Assembly (NCBI GenBank): GCA_945913255.1 | Contig: CAMEDC010000003.1 | Coordinates: 62,001-126,000 of the forward strand | Direction of reading: 5' to 3' | Length of the DNA: 64,000 bases | Source of the DNA: an uncultured Lachnospiraceae bacterium | GTDB lineage: Bacteria; Bacillota; Clostridia; Lachnospirales; Lachnospiraceae | In this document: positions 18,213 to 26,899 of the stretch, one piece after another | Layout of the letters: every line of letters begins with the position of its first letter | Numbering within the stretch: the stretch's first letter is position 1 | Position numbers and translations under genes: made by a program | Notes under the pieces: generated by a model | The model's input: only the letters and a program-made list of their open reading frames with translations | The model's database searches: none | Told to the model about the DNA's origin: nothing

Positions 18213-18965
18213 ATGGCATACGAAGAATTTACCATAGAGGGGCGCAACGCCGTGATTGAGGCGTTCCGTTCCGGCAAAACGATAGATAAGCTTTATGTGT
18301 TGGACGGGTGTCAGGACGGCCCGATTATGACAATCAAGCGCGAGGCAAAAAAGCAGGATACACTGGTGAAATTTGTCACAAAGGAACGCCTTGACCAGAT
18401 GTCCGAGACGGGAAAACACCAGGGTGTTATCGCTGTGGCTGCGGCTTACGAATATGCGGAGGTGGAGGACATTCTGCAGGCAGCAAGGGACAAGGGGGAG
18501 CCTCCTTTTATCTTTCTGCTGGATAATATCGAGGATCCGCATAACCTGGGAGCCATCATTCGTACCGCGAATCTGGCCGGAGCGCATGGGGTGATTATCC
18601 CGAAAAACAGAGCGGCAGGACTGACGGCGACTGTGGCAAGAACTTCTGCAGGCGCCTTGAATTACACACCGGTGGCAAAGGTTACGAATCTGGCAAAAAC
18701 CATTGAGGACTTAAAGAAAGAAGGACTGTGGTTTGTCTGCGCGGACATGGGAGGCACCACAATGTATCAGCTTGATTTGAAAGGAGCGATCGGTCTTGTG
18801 ATTGGAAATGAGGGCGAGGGTGTCGGCAGGCTGGTAAAGGAAAAGTGTGATATGGTGGCATCCATCCCCATGAAGGGAAATATTGATTCCCTGAATGCTT
18901 CGGTGGCGGCGGGTGTATTGGCATATGAAATTGTGCGACAGAGACTGCAGGGCTGCCAATCGTAG
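18213..18965 (+). CDS. rlmB: 23S rRNA 2'-O-methyltransferase, RlmB/TrmH family
   Basis: This SpoU-class enzyme methylates a ribose in 23S rRNA (G2251 in E. coli numbering) using SAM through a knotted fold. Motifs: N-terminal substrate-binding domain from EGRNAVIEAF, then LDNIEDPHNLGAIIRT (motif 1), VIGNEGEGVGRLV (motif 2) and SLNASVAAGVLAYE (motif 3). The 250-residue length is normal. ATG 18213 follows GAAAGGAAACAAT; an in-frame ATG at 18192 has a weaker context. The gene sits 56 bases after mrnC in the conserved operon. Assignment to RlmB over other SpoU members rests mainly on synteny. Confidence 0.88.
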   Translation: MAYEEFTIEGRNAVIEAFRSGKTIDKLYVLDGCQDGPIMTIKREAKKQDTLVKFVTKERLDQMSETGKHQGVIAVAAAYEYAEVEDILQAARDKGEPPFIFLLDNIEDPHNLGAIIRTANLAGAHGVIIPKNRAAGLTATVARTSAGALNYTPVAKVTNLAKTIEDLKKEGLWFVCADMGGTTMYQLDLKGAIGLVIGNEGEGVGRLVKEKCDMVASIPMKGNIDSLNASVAAGVLAYEIVRQRLQGCQS

Positions 18966-19002
18966 GATGGGATTTGACGCAGGCAGAGGATTGAGAGGGA
19001 GT

Positions 19003-19638
19003 ATGGCAGGAAAATATTCCGATTATGAGAACTGTACGGATGATGAACTGATTGACAGACTGCGCCGGGGTGAGGAAACTATTATGGATTACGTCTGTGA
19101 CAAATACAAAAATCTTGTGCGCAGCAAGGCAAAGTCCATGTTTATCCTGGGAGCAGATAATGATGATTTGATACAGGAAGGTATGATTGGGCTGTTTAAG
19201 GCAGTACGTGATTATGACATGGGACGAGATGCCAGCTTTTATACCTTTGCGGAACTTTGCATCAGCAGGCAGATGTATACGGCGGTGCAGGCTTCCAAAA
19301 GGCAGAAACATCGTCCGTTGAATACTTATATTTCCCTGGATATCGGTACGCAAACAAATCATGATGAGCAGGAGGGAACGAACCTTGCGGAGATTCTGGC
19401 GGATAAGGCAGAACTGAGCCCCGAGGAACTGATTCTGGACAAAGAGAGAGTTACGTATCTGGAGAAGGCAATCGAGGAAGGCCTCAGCGATTTTGAAAAG
19501 CAGGTGTTGGACTTGTACATGACAGGTATGAGTTACACACAGATTGCAAAGGTGCTGGGACGGGACGAGAAAGCCACGGACAATGCCTTAAGCCGTGCCA
19601 AACAGAAAGTACGGGAGCTTTTGAAAAAAGAAAAGTAA
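19003..19638 (+). CDS. sigH: RNA polymerase sigma factor SigH
   Basis: SigH (Spo0H) is the early-stationary/sporulation sigma factor in Firmicutes. The 211-residue protein has sigma-70 region 2 (DDLIQEGMIGLFKAVRDYD and the following aromatic FYTFAELCISRQM) and region 4 (an HTH in SYTQIAKVLGRDEKATDNALSRAKQKV). ATG 19003 follows GAGAGGGAG; longer in-frame starts would run into rlmB. In Bacillus the order is rlmB-yacP-sigH; yacP is absent here. Its presence suggests a spore-forming lineage, although other uses of SigH are possible. Confidence 0.9.
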   Translation: MAGKYSDYENCTDDELIDRLRRGEETIMDYVCDKYKNLVRSKAKSMFILGADNDDLIQEGMIGLFKAVRDYDMGRDASFYTFAELCISRQMYTAVQASKRQKHRPLNTYISLDIGTQTNHDEQEGTNLAEILADKAELSPEELILDKERVTYLEKAIEEGLSDFEKQVLDLYMTGMSYTQIAKVLGRDEKATDNALSRAKQKVRELLKKEK

Positions 19639-19717
19639 AATTTTAGATTTATTTAATGGATTTTGATGGAAGTTCGTGGTAACTTGCTAAGTAGGTTTTA
19701 TTTTAGCGAGGTGAACA

Positions 19718-22700
19718 ATGGAAAAATTCAGCGTCAAGAAACCCTTTACCATACTGGTAATGGTGGTGGCAATTATCGTGCTCGGGGTTGTCAGTCTGAC
19801 CGGAATGACAACAGATTTATTGCCTGAAATGAGTCTTCCCTATCTGATGGTAATTACTACATATCCGGGTGCCAGCCCGGAGAAGGTCGAGACCAGTGTA
19901 TGTGAGCCGATGGAAAGTGCGTTGGGTTCTGTTTCCGGTGTGAAAAATGTCTACAGCATGTCCTATGAAAACTATGGCATTGTGGAACTGGAATTTACGG
20001 ACGGAACAGATATGGACTCGGCCATGGTAAAGGTGTCAAGTGCTCTGGACAGTGTGGAAGCGGCGTTGCCGGACGAATGCGGAACACCGAATATCCTGGA
20101 AATCAGTATGGATATGATGGCGTCAGTTTATCTGGCAGCAGCATATGAAGGGAAGGATATTCAGGAAACCTCGAGATTTGTGGAGGATACGGTGATTCCC
20201 TATCTGGAAAGACAGGAGGGTGTTACCAGTGTTTCGACCATGGGTCTGGTGGAAAATTCTGTTGTAGTAGAGTTAAACGCCGACAAAGTGGATGCGCTGA
20301 ATGAAAAAATCCTCGCAAAGACGAATGACGCTTTTGCCGATGCAATGGAGCAGCTGGAGGATGCGAGAAAACAGCTGAAGGAATCGGAACAGAAGCTTGC
20401 AGACAGTAAGCAGGATCTGATTGACGGACAGAAGGAAATCGACGATGGTAGAAACGAACTGGCGGATGCACAGGATGAACTGGATGACGCGAAATCAAAG
20501 CTGCAGGATTCCAAGGACGAATTAAAGGAACAGCAGTCCGAAACGGAAGAGAAGCTGGCGAAAGCAAGTGCCGCTTTGGATCAGCTGAGCGCATTACAGA
20601 CCGATTTGCTTTCCCTGCAGGCGCAGCAGACGGCACTGCAGACGGCAAAGACGCAGATTGACAGCTCTTTGGAGGCACAGGGCAAGACTATAGATGATGT
20701 ACCGGGTATGGTAGCGGAAATGGATGTTACCATAAGCAGCCTTGATACGAATAAGTCTTTTATGGCGATGATGACGAGTGCTGAACTTTTGGTGAGTCCG
20801 GTACCTGTTGATGTAACAGCTTTTGGCATTGCAGCAGATGCCTGGGACGTAATGAGCCCTGAGCAGAGAGAAGCAGCGCTGGGGAACGTGGTTGATGGTT
20901 TAAAAGCACAGAGGGATACACTGGATTCTACCTATACAGTTTATTCAGATTACGTATCTTCCCTGAACAGTCTTGAGGTAGAAATTGCCGGAGTGAAAGC
21001 GGCGGTTTCTGTAGCGGAAGCAAAGCTTGCCGAGACAGGTGTTTCCTATAATGATATTGAAAAGGCGAAGCTGGAGGCGGCAGCAGGCTTCGGAAGTGCA
21101 TCGGCACAGATTTCTGCGGGTGAAAGTGCCCTTGATTCCGCTCAGACAAACATAGATACCGGAAAGGAAAATCTGGATGCTGCCCAGGAGCAGATTGATG
21201 CCGGTTGGGATTCTGTTTCAGACGGGCAGAAACAAATTGCAGACGGCTGGGATGACTACTACGAAGCAGTGGAAAACTTTGAAATCCAAAAAGCAGAGGC
21301 ACTTCGTTCAGCCAATGCGGATCAGCTTCTTGACATCAATACACTGGCACAGCTGATTTATGCGCAGAATTTTGCCATGCCTGCGGGCTATGTGGATGAT
21401 GTTTATGATGCTTCCTGGCTTCTGAAGATTGGTAACAATTTTGAGAGTGTGGAAGAACTGACCAATATCGTTCTGACAAATATTGAGGATATCGGAGATG
21501 TCCGTCTTTGTGATGTGGCAGACATCACCGTGATTGACAACGCAGATGAAAGTTACGCAAAGCTGAACGGTGAGGCGGCAATCATTCTGTCTGTATTCAA
21601 GAGTTCCACGGCGGGAACCAATGAAGTCAGCAAAAACGTGACGGCTGCGATTGAGGAACTGGAGGCCCAGTACCCGGAACTTTCGGTTCTGTCACTGATG
21701 GATCAGGGTGATTACATTACCATGATTATCAATGGCGTGCTGCAGAGTATGATTGTGGGCGCGGCACTGGCCATTGTGATTCTGGCGCTGTTTTTAAAAG
21801 ATGTAAAGCCTACTATTGTCGTAGCGGTCAGCATTCCCCTGTCTGTATTGACGGCACTGGTGCTGATGTATTTTACGGGTATTACCTTAAATATGATGTC
21901 TCTGGCGGGCCTGTCTCTGGGAATCGGTATGCTGGTTGACAACTCCATCGTTGTCATCGAGAATATCTACAGACTTCGTTCCAGGGGTGTTGGTGCAGCG
22001 AGAGCTGCTGTTCAGGGAACCAGACAGGTGTCCGGTGCAATTATTGCATCTACGCTGACGACAATCTGTGTATTTGCACCAATGGTGTTTACGACAGGAA
22101 CGGTGCGTCAATTGATGATGCCAATCTGTCTGACCATTATCTTTACACTGGGTGCTTCCCTGGTAATCGCCATGACAGTAGTGCCTGCAGCGGGCTCTAC
22201 GCTGTTAAAGAATACCAAAGAAAAGAAACACCCGTTATTTGATAAGGTTCAGGATATTTATGGAAAGATACTTGCTTTCTGTCTGAAGGTGAAAATAGTT
22301 CCCCTTACCATAGCCGTAGCACTTCTTGCCTTCAGTATCTGGTCTGTGATGCGTATGGGACTTGTCATGATACCCGAGATGACATCCAACCAGATTCAGA
22401 TATCCGTGCAGATGCCGGAAGATACGGATAAGGAAGAATGCTATAAACGTGCTGACCAGGTGATGGACGCAGTGATGTCGGTAGATGGGGTAGCAAGTGT
22501 CGGAGCCATGGCAGGCGGTACTGTATCGCTGGTTGCATCTTCTTCCGGAGCCGGGGCGGATGTATACGATAATTTCTCGTTTATGGTAATTACCGAAAAT
22601 GAGGATGCAGGCAAAAGCGAAGTGAAGCAGATATGCAGTGATATTCAGGAGCGGACAGCGGATATTGACTGCGAGATTACCATTGCAACCGGCATGGAGG

Positions 22701-23956
22701 AAATGAGTTCTATGATGGGTTCCGGTCTTTCCATCAATGTGTACGGAGACGATTTGGAAACATTGACCTCCATTACGGAAGATATTATGGATATGGTTGC
22801 GTCCATTGAGGGATTTGAAAATATATCCAATGGACAGGATGAACCGGATCAGGTCATTCACCTTGTTCTGGACAGAGATGCTGCCATGAGGAAAGGCCTG
22901 ACGGTTGCACAGATTTTTGCGGAACTAAACAGTGCGTTGAATGAATCCGCAAGTGCGGCAACGGTGACGATTGATGGCGTTGAGATGGAAATCGTTGTGA
23001 AGGATGCCAGAGAACCGCTGACGAAGGAAAATCTGCTGGATTACAATTTTGAAATCAAGACAACAGATGATAATGGAAATACCGTGACGGAAGACCATCC
23101 TCTTTCCGAGTTTGCACATACCGAGATTGAGGAGGGTGTTCAGTCGATTAACCGTGAGAATCAGAGCCGGTATATGACGGTGACGGCTTCAGTGGCGGAG
23201 GGGTATAATGCGACACTTCTATCCAGAGAACTGGAGCCGATGCTGGAGGATTATGAACTGCCTGCCGGTTACAGCATTGACTCCGTCGGTGAGTCGGATA
23301 CGGTCAATGAAATGATTTTCCAGATGAGCAAAGTACTGCTTTTGGGTCTGGCATTCATTTATCTTGTTATGGTAGCGCAGTTCCAGAGCCTGCTCAGCCC
23401 GTTTATCGTGTTGTTCACGGTACCCCTTGCCTTTACGGGTGGTCTGATAGGACTTCTTGTTATGGGAGAGCCGCTGTCCGTCATGGGTATGATGGGATTT
23501 ATCGTATTGCTTGGAACGGTTGTTAATAACGGAATTGTGTTTGTGGACTATGCAAATCAGCTCAGACTGGGCGGTCTGGAGAGAAGAGATGCTTTGATTG
23601 CGACTGGCAAGACGAGAATGCGTCCCATTCTGATGACAGCACTTACCACGATTCTTGCCATGGCAAGCCTCCTTGTGGGAGACGACCTTGCAAGCCAGAT
23701 GTCACGCGGCATGGCAGTTGTTGTAGCGGGTGGTCTTGCATATGCAACCCTGATGACACTGTTTATTATCCCTGTTATGTACGACATTCTCTTTAAACGT
23801 AAGCCGATTCAGGTGGATATCGGAAGCGAGAATCTGGACGATGTACCGGATGATGCGGTAGAATATTTGCATAAGAAACAAGAGACTGAAAAGGCAAACA
23901 GGAAGAATAAGGAAATAGAGGCTGAAAAGGAGAAAAAGGAGAAGAAAAATCAATAG
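19718..23956 (+). CDS. RND-family exporter with long coiled-coil insertion
   Basis: This is a 1412-residue AcrB-like (HAE1-type) transporter. The first transmembrane helix is at about residues 10-30, helices 2-6 near 675-850, then a second extracytoplasmic domain and helices near 1200-1360. The PLSVLTALVLMY and GIGMLVDNSIVVIENI stretches are typical of the family's helix 4 region with its proton-relay aspartate. The unusual part is about 330 residues (about 200-530) in the first extracytoplasmic loop, rich in Asp, Lys, Gln, Glu and Ala in heptads, predicted to be coiled coil. No membrane-fusion protein or outer-membrane partner is encoded nearby, consistent with a Gram-positive host. Substrate unknown. 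The C-terminus is highly charged. Confidence 0.85.
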   Translation: MEKFSVKKPFTILVMVVAIIVLGVVSLTGMTTDLLPEMSLPYLMVITTYPGASPEKVETSVCEPMESALGSVSGVKNVYSMSYENYGIVELEFTDGTDMDSAMVKVSSALDSVEAALPDECGTPNILEISMDMMASVYLAAAYEGKDIQETSRFVEDTVIPYLERQEGVTSVSTMGLVENSVVVELNADKVDALNEKILAKTNDAFADAMEQLEDARKQLKESEQKLADSKQDLIDGQKEIDDGRNELADAQDELDDAKSKLQDSKDELKEQQSETEEKLAKASAALDQLSALQTDLLSLQAQQTALQTAKTQIDSSLEAQGKTIDDVPGMVAEMDVTISSLDTNKSFMAMMTSAELLVSPVPVDVTAFGIAADAWDVMSPEQREAALGNVVDGLKAQRDTLDSTYTVYSDYVSSLNSLEVEIAGVKAAVSVAEAKLAETGVSYNDIEKAKLEAAAGFGSASAQISAGESALDSAQTNIDTGKENLDAAQEQIDAGWDSVSDGQKQIADGWDDYYEAVENFEIQKAEALRSANADQLLDINTLAQLIYAQNFAMPAGYVDDVYDASWLLKIGNNFESVEELTNIVLTNIEDIGDVRLCDVADITVIDNADESYAKLNGEAAIILSVFKSSTAGTNEVSKNVTAAIEELEAQYPELSVLSLMDQGDYITMIINGVLQSMIVGAALAIVILALFLKDVKPTIVVAVSIPLSVLTALVLMYFTGITLNMMSLAGLSLGIGMLVDNSIVVIENIYRLRSRGVGAARAAVQGTRQVSGAIIASTLTTICVFAPMVFTTGTVRQLMMPICLTIIFTLGASLVIAMTVVPAAGSTLLKNTKEKKHPLFDKVQDIYGKILAFCLKVKIVPLTIAVALLAFSIWSVMRMGLVMIPEMTSNQIQISVQMPEDTDKEECYKRADQVMDAVMSVDGVASVGAMAGGTVSLVASSSGAGADVYDNFSFMVITENEDAGKSEVKQICSDIQERTADIDCEITIATGMEEMSSMMGSGLSINVYGDDLETLTSITEDIMDMVASIEGFENISNGQDEPDQVIHLVLDRDAAMRKGLTVAQIFAELNSALNESASAATVTIDGVEMEIVVKDAREPLTKENLLDYNFEIKTTDDNGNTVTEDHPLSEFAHTEIEEGVQSINRENQSRYMTVTASVAEGYNATLLSRELEPMLEDYELPAGYSIDSVGESDTVNEMIFQMSKVLLLGLAFIYLVMVAQFQSLLSPFIVLFTVPLAFTGGLIGLLVMGEPLSVMGMMGFIVLLGTVVNNGIVFVDYANQLRLGGLERRDALIATGKTRMRPILMTALTTILAMASLLVGDDLASQMSRGMAVVVAGGLAYATLMTLFIIPVMYDILFKRKPIQVDIGSENLDDVPDDAVEYLHKKQETEKANRKNKEIEAEKEKKEKKNQ

Positions 23957-23997
23957 AAGCAGATGCGGAATTGTGTGAAAAAAATAGAAAATTTATG

Positions 23998-24026
23998 TTG
24001 ACAAACCATACCCGGTTTGCTATAAT
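23998..24026 (+). promoter_or_regulatory. Sigma-A promoter of tRNA-Thr
   Basis: Consensus TTGACA and TATAAT with a 17-base spacer, 47 bases before the tRNA. The spacer carries an AAACC/GGTTT inverted repeat. Confidence 0.85.
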
Positions 24027-24072
24027 GAATCACGGTGATTGTGAGAGGAACATAACTTCTCAGTCACGTGAT

Positions 24073-24145
24073 GCTGCTGTGGCTCAGTCGGTAGAGCGTC
24101 GCATTGGTAGTGCGGAGGTCACGGGTCCGATTCCCGTCAGCAGCT
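24073..24145 (+). tRNA. tRNA-Thr (anticodon GGT)
   Basis: A full cloverleaf can be drawn: acceptor GCTGCTG/CAGCAGC, D arm GCTC/GAGC, anticodon arm TCGCA-TTGGTAG-TGCGG giving anticodon GGT, variable AGGTC, T arm ACGGG-TCCGATT-CCCGT, discriminator T. The CCA end is not encoded. A T run follows directly. Confidence 0.95.
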
Positions 24146-24160
24146 TTTTTTATGCCTTGA

Positions 24161-24205
24161 AAATGGCTCATTTCCTTGAAAATACTGAGGATTTGAGCCA
24201 TTTTT
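24161..24205 (+). terminator. Hairpin terminator downstream of tRNA-Thr
   Basis: AAATGGCTCA at 24161 pairs with TGAGCCATTT ending at 24203 and is followed by TT. The loop of 23 bases is long, so efficiency is uncertain. Confidence 0.5.
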
Positions 24206-24256
24206 CGTTATTTCAGTGAAACCGTAAATTTCATTCAAAAAGTACATTTTTCGAAA

Positions 24257-24280
24257 ATTTACCCACGAATTTACCCACGA
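24257..24280 (+). repeat. Two tandem copies of ATTTACCCACGA
   Basis: Two perfect, adjacent 12-base copies lie between tRNA-Thr and the integrase remnant. In integrated elements such short direct repeats next to int are often arm-type integrase sites; that role is inferred here only from position. Confidence 0.6.
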
Positions 24281-24324
24281 AATTTTCAATTAAAAAGCTC
24301 TTTTGAGAGCTTATCCGCGGCGCT

Positions 24325-24504
24325 TTACTTTGCTGATTTGTCCTTATCAATCATGGAATGCCGGTATACGGTCTTCATTACATCATCACTCTGCCAGCCA
24401 CCCATATGCAGGATATCAGCTTCCGGTACTCCAAGAGCAGACATGCGGCTTGCAAAGTAGTGCCGGAGCTTGTGCATACTGAAATGAGGTATTATCCAAT
24501 TATC
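24325..24504 (-). pseudogene. Tyrosine recombinase (integrase) C-terminal remnant
   Basis: The minus strand encodes about 59 residues in one frame, closed by stops on both sides. It carries the family's box II: HKLRHYFAS (His-x-x-Arg), then GGWQSDD (the His/Trp position) and VYRHSM with the nucleophilic Tyr. Everything N-terminal is missing: a stop codon precedes the fragment and the sequence beyond it does not continue. It lies 180 bases from the 3' end of tRNA-Thr, a classic integration target, so it is probably the scar of a lost island or prophage. It cannot be functional alone. Confidence 0.85.
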
Positions 24505-24525
24505 TTAGAGGGTAATTGGATTTTT
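24494..24525 (+). terminator. Intrinsic terminator-like hairpin
   Basis: ATCCAATTA and TAATTGGAT form a 9-bp stem with a 10-base loop and four T residues after it. It may isolate the antiporter transcript or be part of the old element boundary. Confidence 0.5.
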
Positions 24526-24581
24526 CCTTTCTCTCATTTCGGGAATAGTATGGGCAGTTAATGAGAGAATATGCAATTTAA

Positions 24582-25754
24582 TCACTCCAACAGTTTCCGA
24601 TAAAAATTGTCAATGCAGATGGCACCGAAAGGGGCTGTAATCAGGATGGACAGAACCGCAACCGTTAAGACAATCTGCCCACAGGCAAGCCCCATTGTAA
24701 GAGGAATTGAGCCGATAGCTGCCTGTACGGTTGCCTTGGGTGTGTAAGCCAACATACAGAACAGTCTTTCACGTTTTGTGAGATTTGTTTTGAGCAGGGA
24801 AATGGAAACGCCCAACATGCGGAAGCACAGAGCGCCCAAAACAACGAATACAGGGGCTATGCCTGCGGAAATGGCATATTTTATGTCGACAGCGGCACCA
24901 ACAAGTACAAACAGGAATACTTCTGCACCTACCCACAGCTTGTTATATTTTCCGGATAATCTGATTGCCAGCCGGTCATACTTATGTTTTATGATTAGTC
25001 CAAGACTCATAATTGCCAGGAGACCGGAGATGGGAACAATACCTTCCAGCCGGTTCTGGACTTCCAGAAGCAGAAATGAAAAGCTGAGAATGATAAGCAA
25101 CTTAACAGAATCTCTCATATGGAATTTTTGGAAGAAGAGTACCAGAATGCTTCCTGCAAACACACCCAGCAGAATGCCGAGGGAAATCGAGACCGGGATT
25201 TGCAGAAAGCTGCCTGCAGATATGGTACCGCTGGAAGCAAGAGCAGTAAAGGCAGTAAAGACGACAATAACAAAGACATCGTCGACGGATGCTCCCGCCA
25301 GAATCAGCTGGGGAATACAATGTTCTCTGCCGTGGCCTTCTTCCATAAGCCGAATCATCCTGGGAACGACAACAGCCGGGGATACGGCAGCAATCACGCT
25401 TCCCATGATAGCAGCGTCTAAGGTGTTTACGCCAAGAAGCAGGGGAGCAAGAATAACAGTACCTGCAATTTCAACACAGGCAGGTACAAAGCACATGAGA
25501 ACGGCAGGTCTCCCCACTTTCTTCAAATCGGATATATCTAGGGATAAGCCAGCTCTTGTGAGGATGATAACCAGTGCAATCTGACGCAAATCAGCTGATA
25601 TTTCCAGAATGGACCCATCAATCAGGTTGAGTGCATGAGGACCGAGAACCATACCTACAATGATCATGCCGAGGAGACTCGGAAGCTTCAGCTTTGAGAA
25701 GATACTTCCCAGCAATAATCCCGACAACAAAATAATGGCAATACTTGTTAGCAT
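24582..25754 (-). CDS. Cation:proton antiporter family protein, under fluoride riboswitch control
   Basis: A 390-residue membrane protein with about 12 transmembrane helices and the fold-typical order of monovalent cation/proton antiporters (CPA superfamily): LLLGSIFSKLKLPSLLGMII near the N-terminus, a TRAGLSLD stretch, and the ASVDDVFVIVVF segment whose paired Asp residues occupy the ion site of this group. ATG 25754 has AGGAGG six bases upstream. The 3' end is 77 bases from the integrase remnant. The leader is a fluoride riboswitch, so the likely role is fluoride resistance, either exporting fluoride or offsetting the acid load it brings; the sequence alone does not say which. The usual crcB or CLC-F genes are not beside it. 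Confidence 0.85.
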   Translation of the reverse strand: MLTSIAIILLSGLLLGSIFSKLKLPSLLGMIIVGMVLGPHALNLIDGSILEISADLRQIALVIILTRAGLSLDISDLKKVGRPAVLMCFVPACVEIAGTVILAPLLLGVNTLDAAIMGSVIAAVSPAVVVPRMIRLMEEGHGREHCIPQLILAGASVDDVFVIVVFTAFTALASSGTISAGSFLQIPVSISLGILLGVFAGSILVLFFQKFHMRDSVKLLIILSFSFLLLEVQNRLEGIVPISGLLAIMSLGLIIKHKYDRLAIRLSGKYNKLWVGAEVFLFVLVGAAVDIKYAISAGIAPVFVVLGALCFRMLGVSISLLKTNLTKRERLFCMLAYTPKATVQAAIGSIPLTMGLACGQIVLTVAVLSILITAPFGAICIDNFYRKLLE

Positions 25755-25800
25755 ATGTTACCTCCTGAAATTTTCTTCATTTTTCCCTGAAATAAAGGAA

Positions 25801-25890
25801 TAAAAAAGCTGATAATTTCTGCATGGATTTGCAGAAGTCATCAGCATAAATGCGGTTTAGGTTTCCCAGGGGAGAACTTCATTCCCAACT
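25801..25890 (-). promoter_or_regulatory. Fluoride (crcB-type) riboswitch with terminator platform
   Basis: Read on the minus strand, the leader begins GGGAATGAAGTTCTCCC (25886-25870) and continues to AAACCGC, a GCAT/ATGC hairpin and GCTGATGACTTCTGC (25845-25831). This matches the crcB motif: a GGGA/TCCC stem, the AAACCGC joint and GCTGATGAC. The loop GAAGTT (25880-25875) pairs with GACTTC (25839-25834), the pseudoknot that defines the fold. GCTGATGACTTCTGC also pairs with GCAGAAATTATCAGC (25822-25808) to form a terminator followed by six U, so aptamer folding and termination exclude each other. Fluoride should therefore turn on the antiporter. Confidence 0.92.
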
Positions 25891-25896
25891 GGAAGT

Positions 25897-25926
25897 ATTA
25901 TAGCAGAGAGAAAGTGAATGTGTCAA
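25897..25926 (-). promoter_or_regulatory. Sigma-A promoter of the riboswitch-antiporter transcript
   Basis: On the minus strand TTGACA (25926-25921) and TATAAT (25902-25897) are separated by 18 bases; transcription would start a few bases before the aptamer. Confidence 0.85.
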
Positions 25927-26174
25927 TGAGAATTGGACCAGTTCCTTTTGAAAGTTTCATATATCTTGGCTTTTTGATCTGAGGGTGTCCTTATTATAGG
26001 CAAAATGATATAATACATTTTATAGACTGCTAAATGAGGATTGCATAGTCGGTGACACGGCGGAATGATAAAAAATTGAGTGATTCAAAGGGAACGATAG
26101 ATACCGGAAGTAAGGATGCTATACAGAGCATGGACACAAAGAATAATACAAAGGGAAAGGATAATATTAAGGGA

Positions 26175-26834
26175 ATGCGTGTTACAAAAGGAAAATGTAT
26201 TGTTATCGGAGCCGGGGATTTAACACTGGGACAGATTCCTGTTGCAGAAAATGATTTTGTAATCGCGGTGGACGGAGGACTTGGCTATTGTAGTGTTCTG
26301 GAGGTTGAGCCGGATTTGATTCTGGGGGATTTTGATTCTGTCAGTGAGGGGGAAGCGAAAGCGATTGAAACACTGGAACGGCAGATTCCGGAGAGGATTA
26401 TTCGACTGCCACGGGAAAAAGATGATACGGATATGTTGGCAGCATTAAAAGAAGGGCTTTCCAGAGGTTACACACAATTTCGTATTTATGCGGGAACAGG
26501 AGGACGCTTTGACCATACATTTGCCAATATTCAGTGTCTCTTGTTCCTGAAAAATCACGATGCGGTCGGATATCTGGTGGATGGAACCGGCATGATGTTA
26601 GTGATTCAAAATGAGGCGGTGCATTTCCAGAAGAGTCTGGAGGGTGTATTGTCACTGTTTTCTCTGACAGAAGAATCCAGAGGGGTGACGATAGAAGGAA
26701 TGAAATATCTCTTGCAGGGTGCTTCGGTGAGGAATGATTTCCCGATTGGTATCAGCAATGAGTTTATCGGAGAAGAAGCTATGGTGTCAGTGGAGGACGG
26801 AACACTGGTGTGTATGATTTCTTATGCAGAATAA
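26175..26834 (+). CDS. thiN: Thiamine pyrophosphokinase
   Basis: ThiN transfers pyrophosphate from ATP to thiamine, giving the cofactor TPP. Seen are the AVDGGLGYCSVL stretch, the LILGDFDSVSE motif that binds ATP/Mg, KDDTDMLAAL and GGRFDHTFANIQCL. ATG 26175 gives 219 residues, the usual size. The same frame is open to a GTG at 26052 that would add 41 residues rich in Lys, Asp, Asn and Ser unlike any part of the family; none of the starts has a strong ribosome site, so the N-terminus is uncertain. No TPP riboswitch precedes it. It faces azlD head to tail on the other strand. Confidence 0.88.
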   Translation: MRVTKGKCIVIGAGDLTLGQIPVAENDFVIAVDGGLGYCSVLEVEPDLILGDFDSVSEGEAKAIETLERQIPERIIRLPREKDDTDMLAALKEGLSRGYTQFRIYAGTGGRFDHTFANIQCLLFLKNHDAVGYLVDGTGMMLVIQNEAVHFQKSLEGVLSLFSLTEESRGVTIEGMKYLLQGASVRNDFPIGISNEFIGEEAMVSVEDGTLVCMISYAE

Positions 26835-26841
26835 AGAAACA

Positions 26842-26869
26842 ACAGTATCTGAGGGAAAACAGATACTGT
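26842..26869. terminator. Hairpin between convergent thiN and azlD
   Basis: ACAGTATCTG and CAGATACTGT form a perfect 10-bp stem with an eight-base loop 8 bases past the thiN stop. No T run follows on either strand, so termination is only inferred from its position. Confidence 0.5.
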
Positions 26870-26899
26870 CGTGTTGAAACAGCGATGAAAAAAGGAATC

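Noticed and set aside
24257-24280. Tandem 12-base repeat considered as a CRISPR or VNTR
   Set aside because: Only two adjacent copies with no spacers; better explained as integrase-related repeats.
25930-26175. TPP riboswitch before thiN
   Set aside because: No conserved THI-box elements (such as CUGAGA) were found in the upstream 240 bases.
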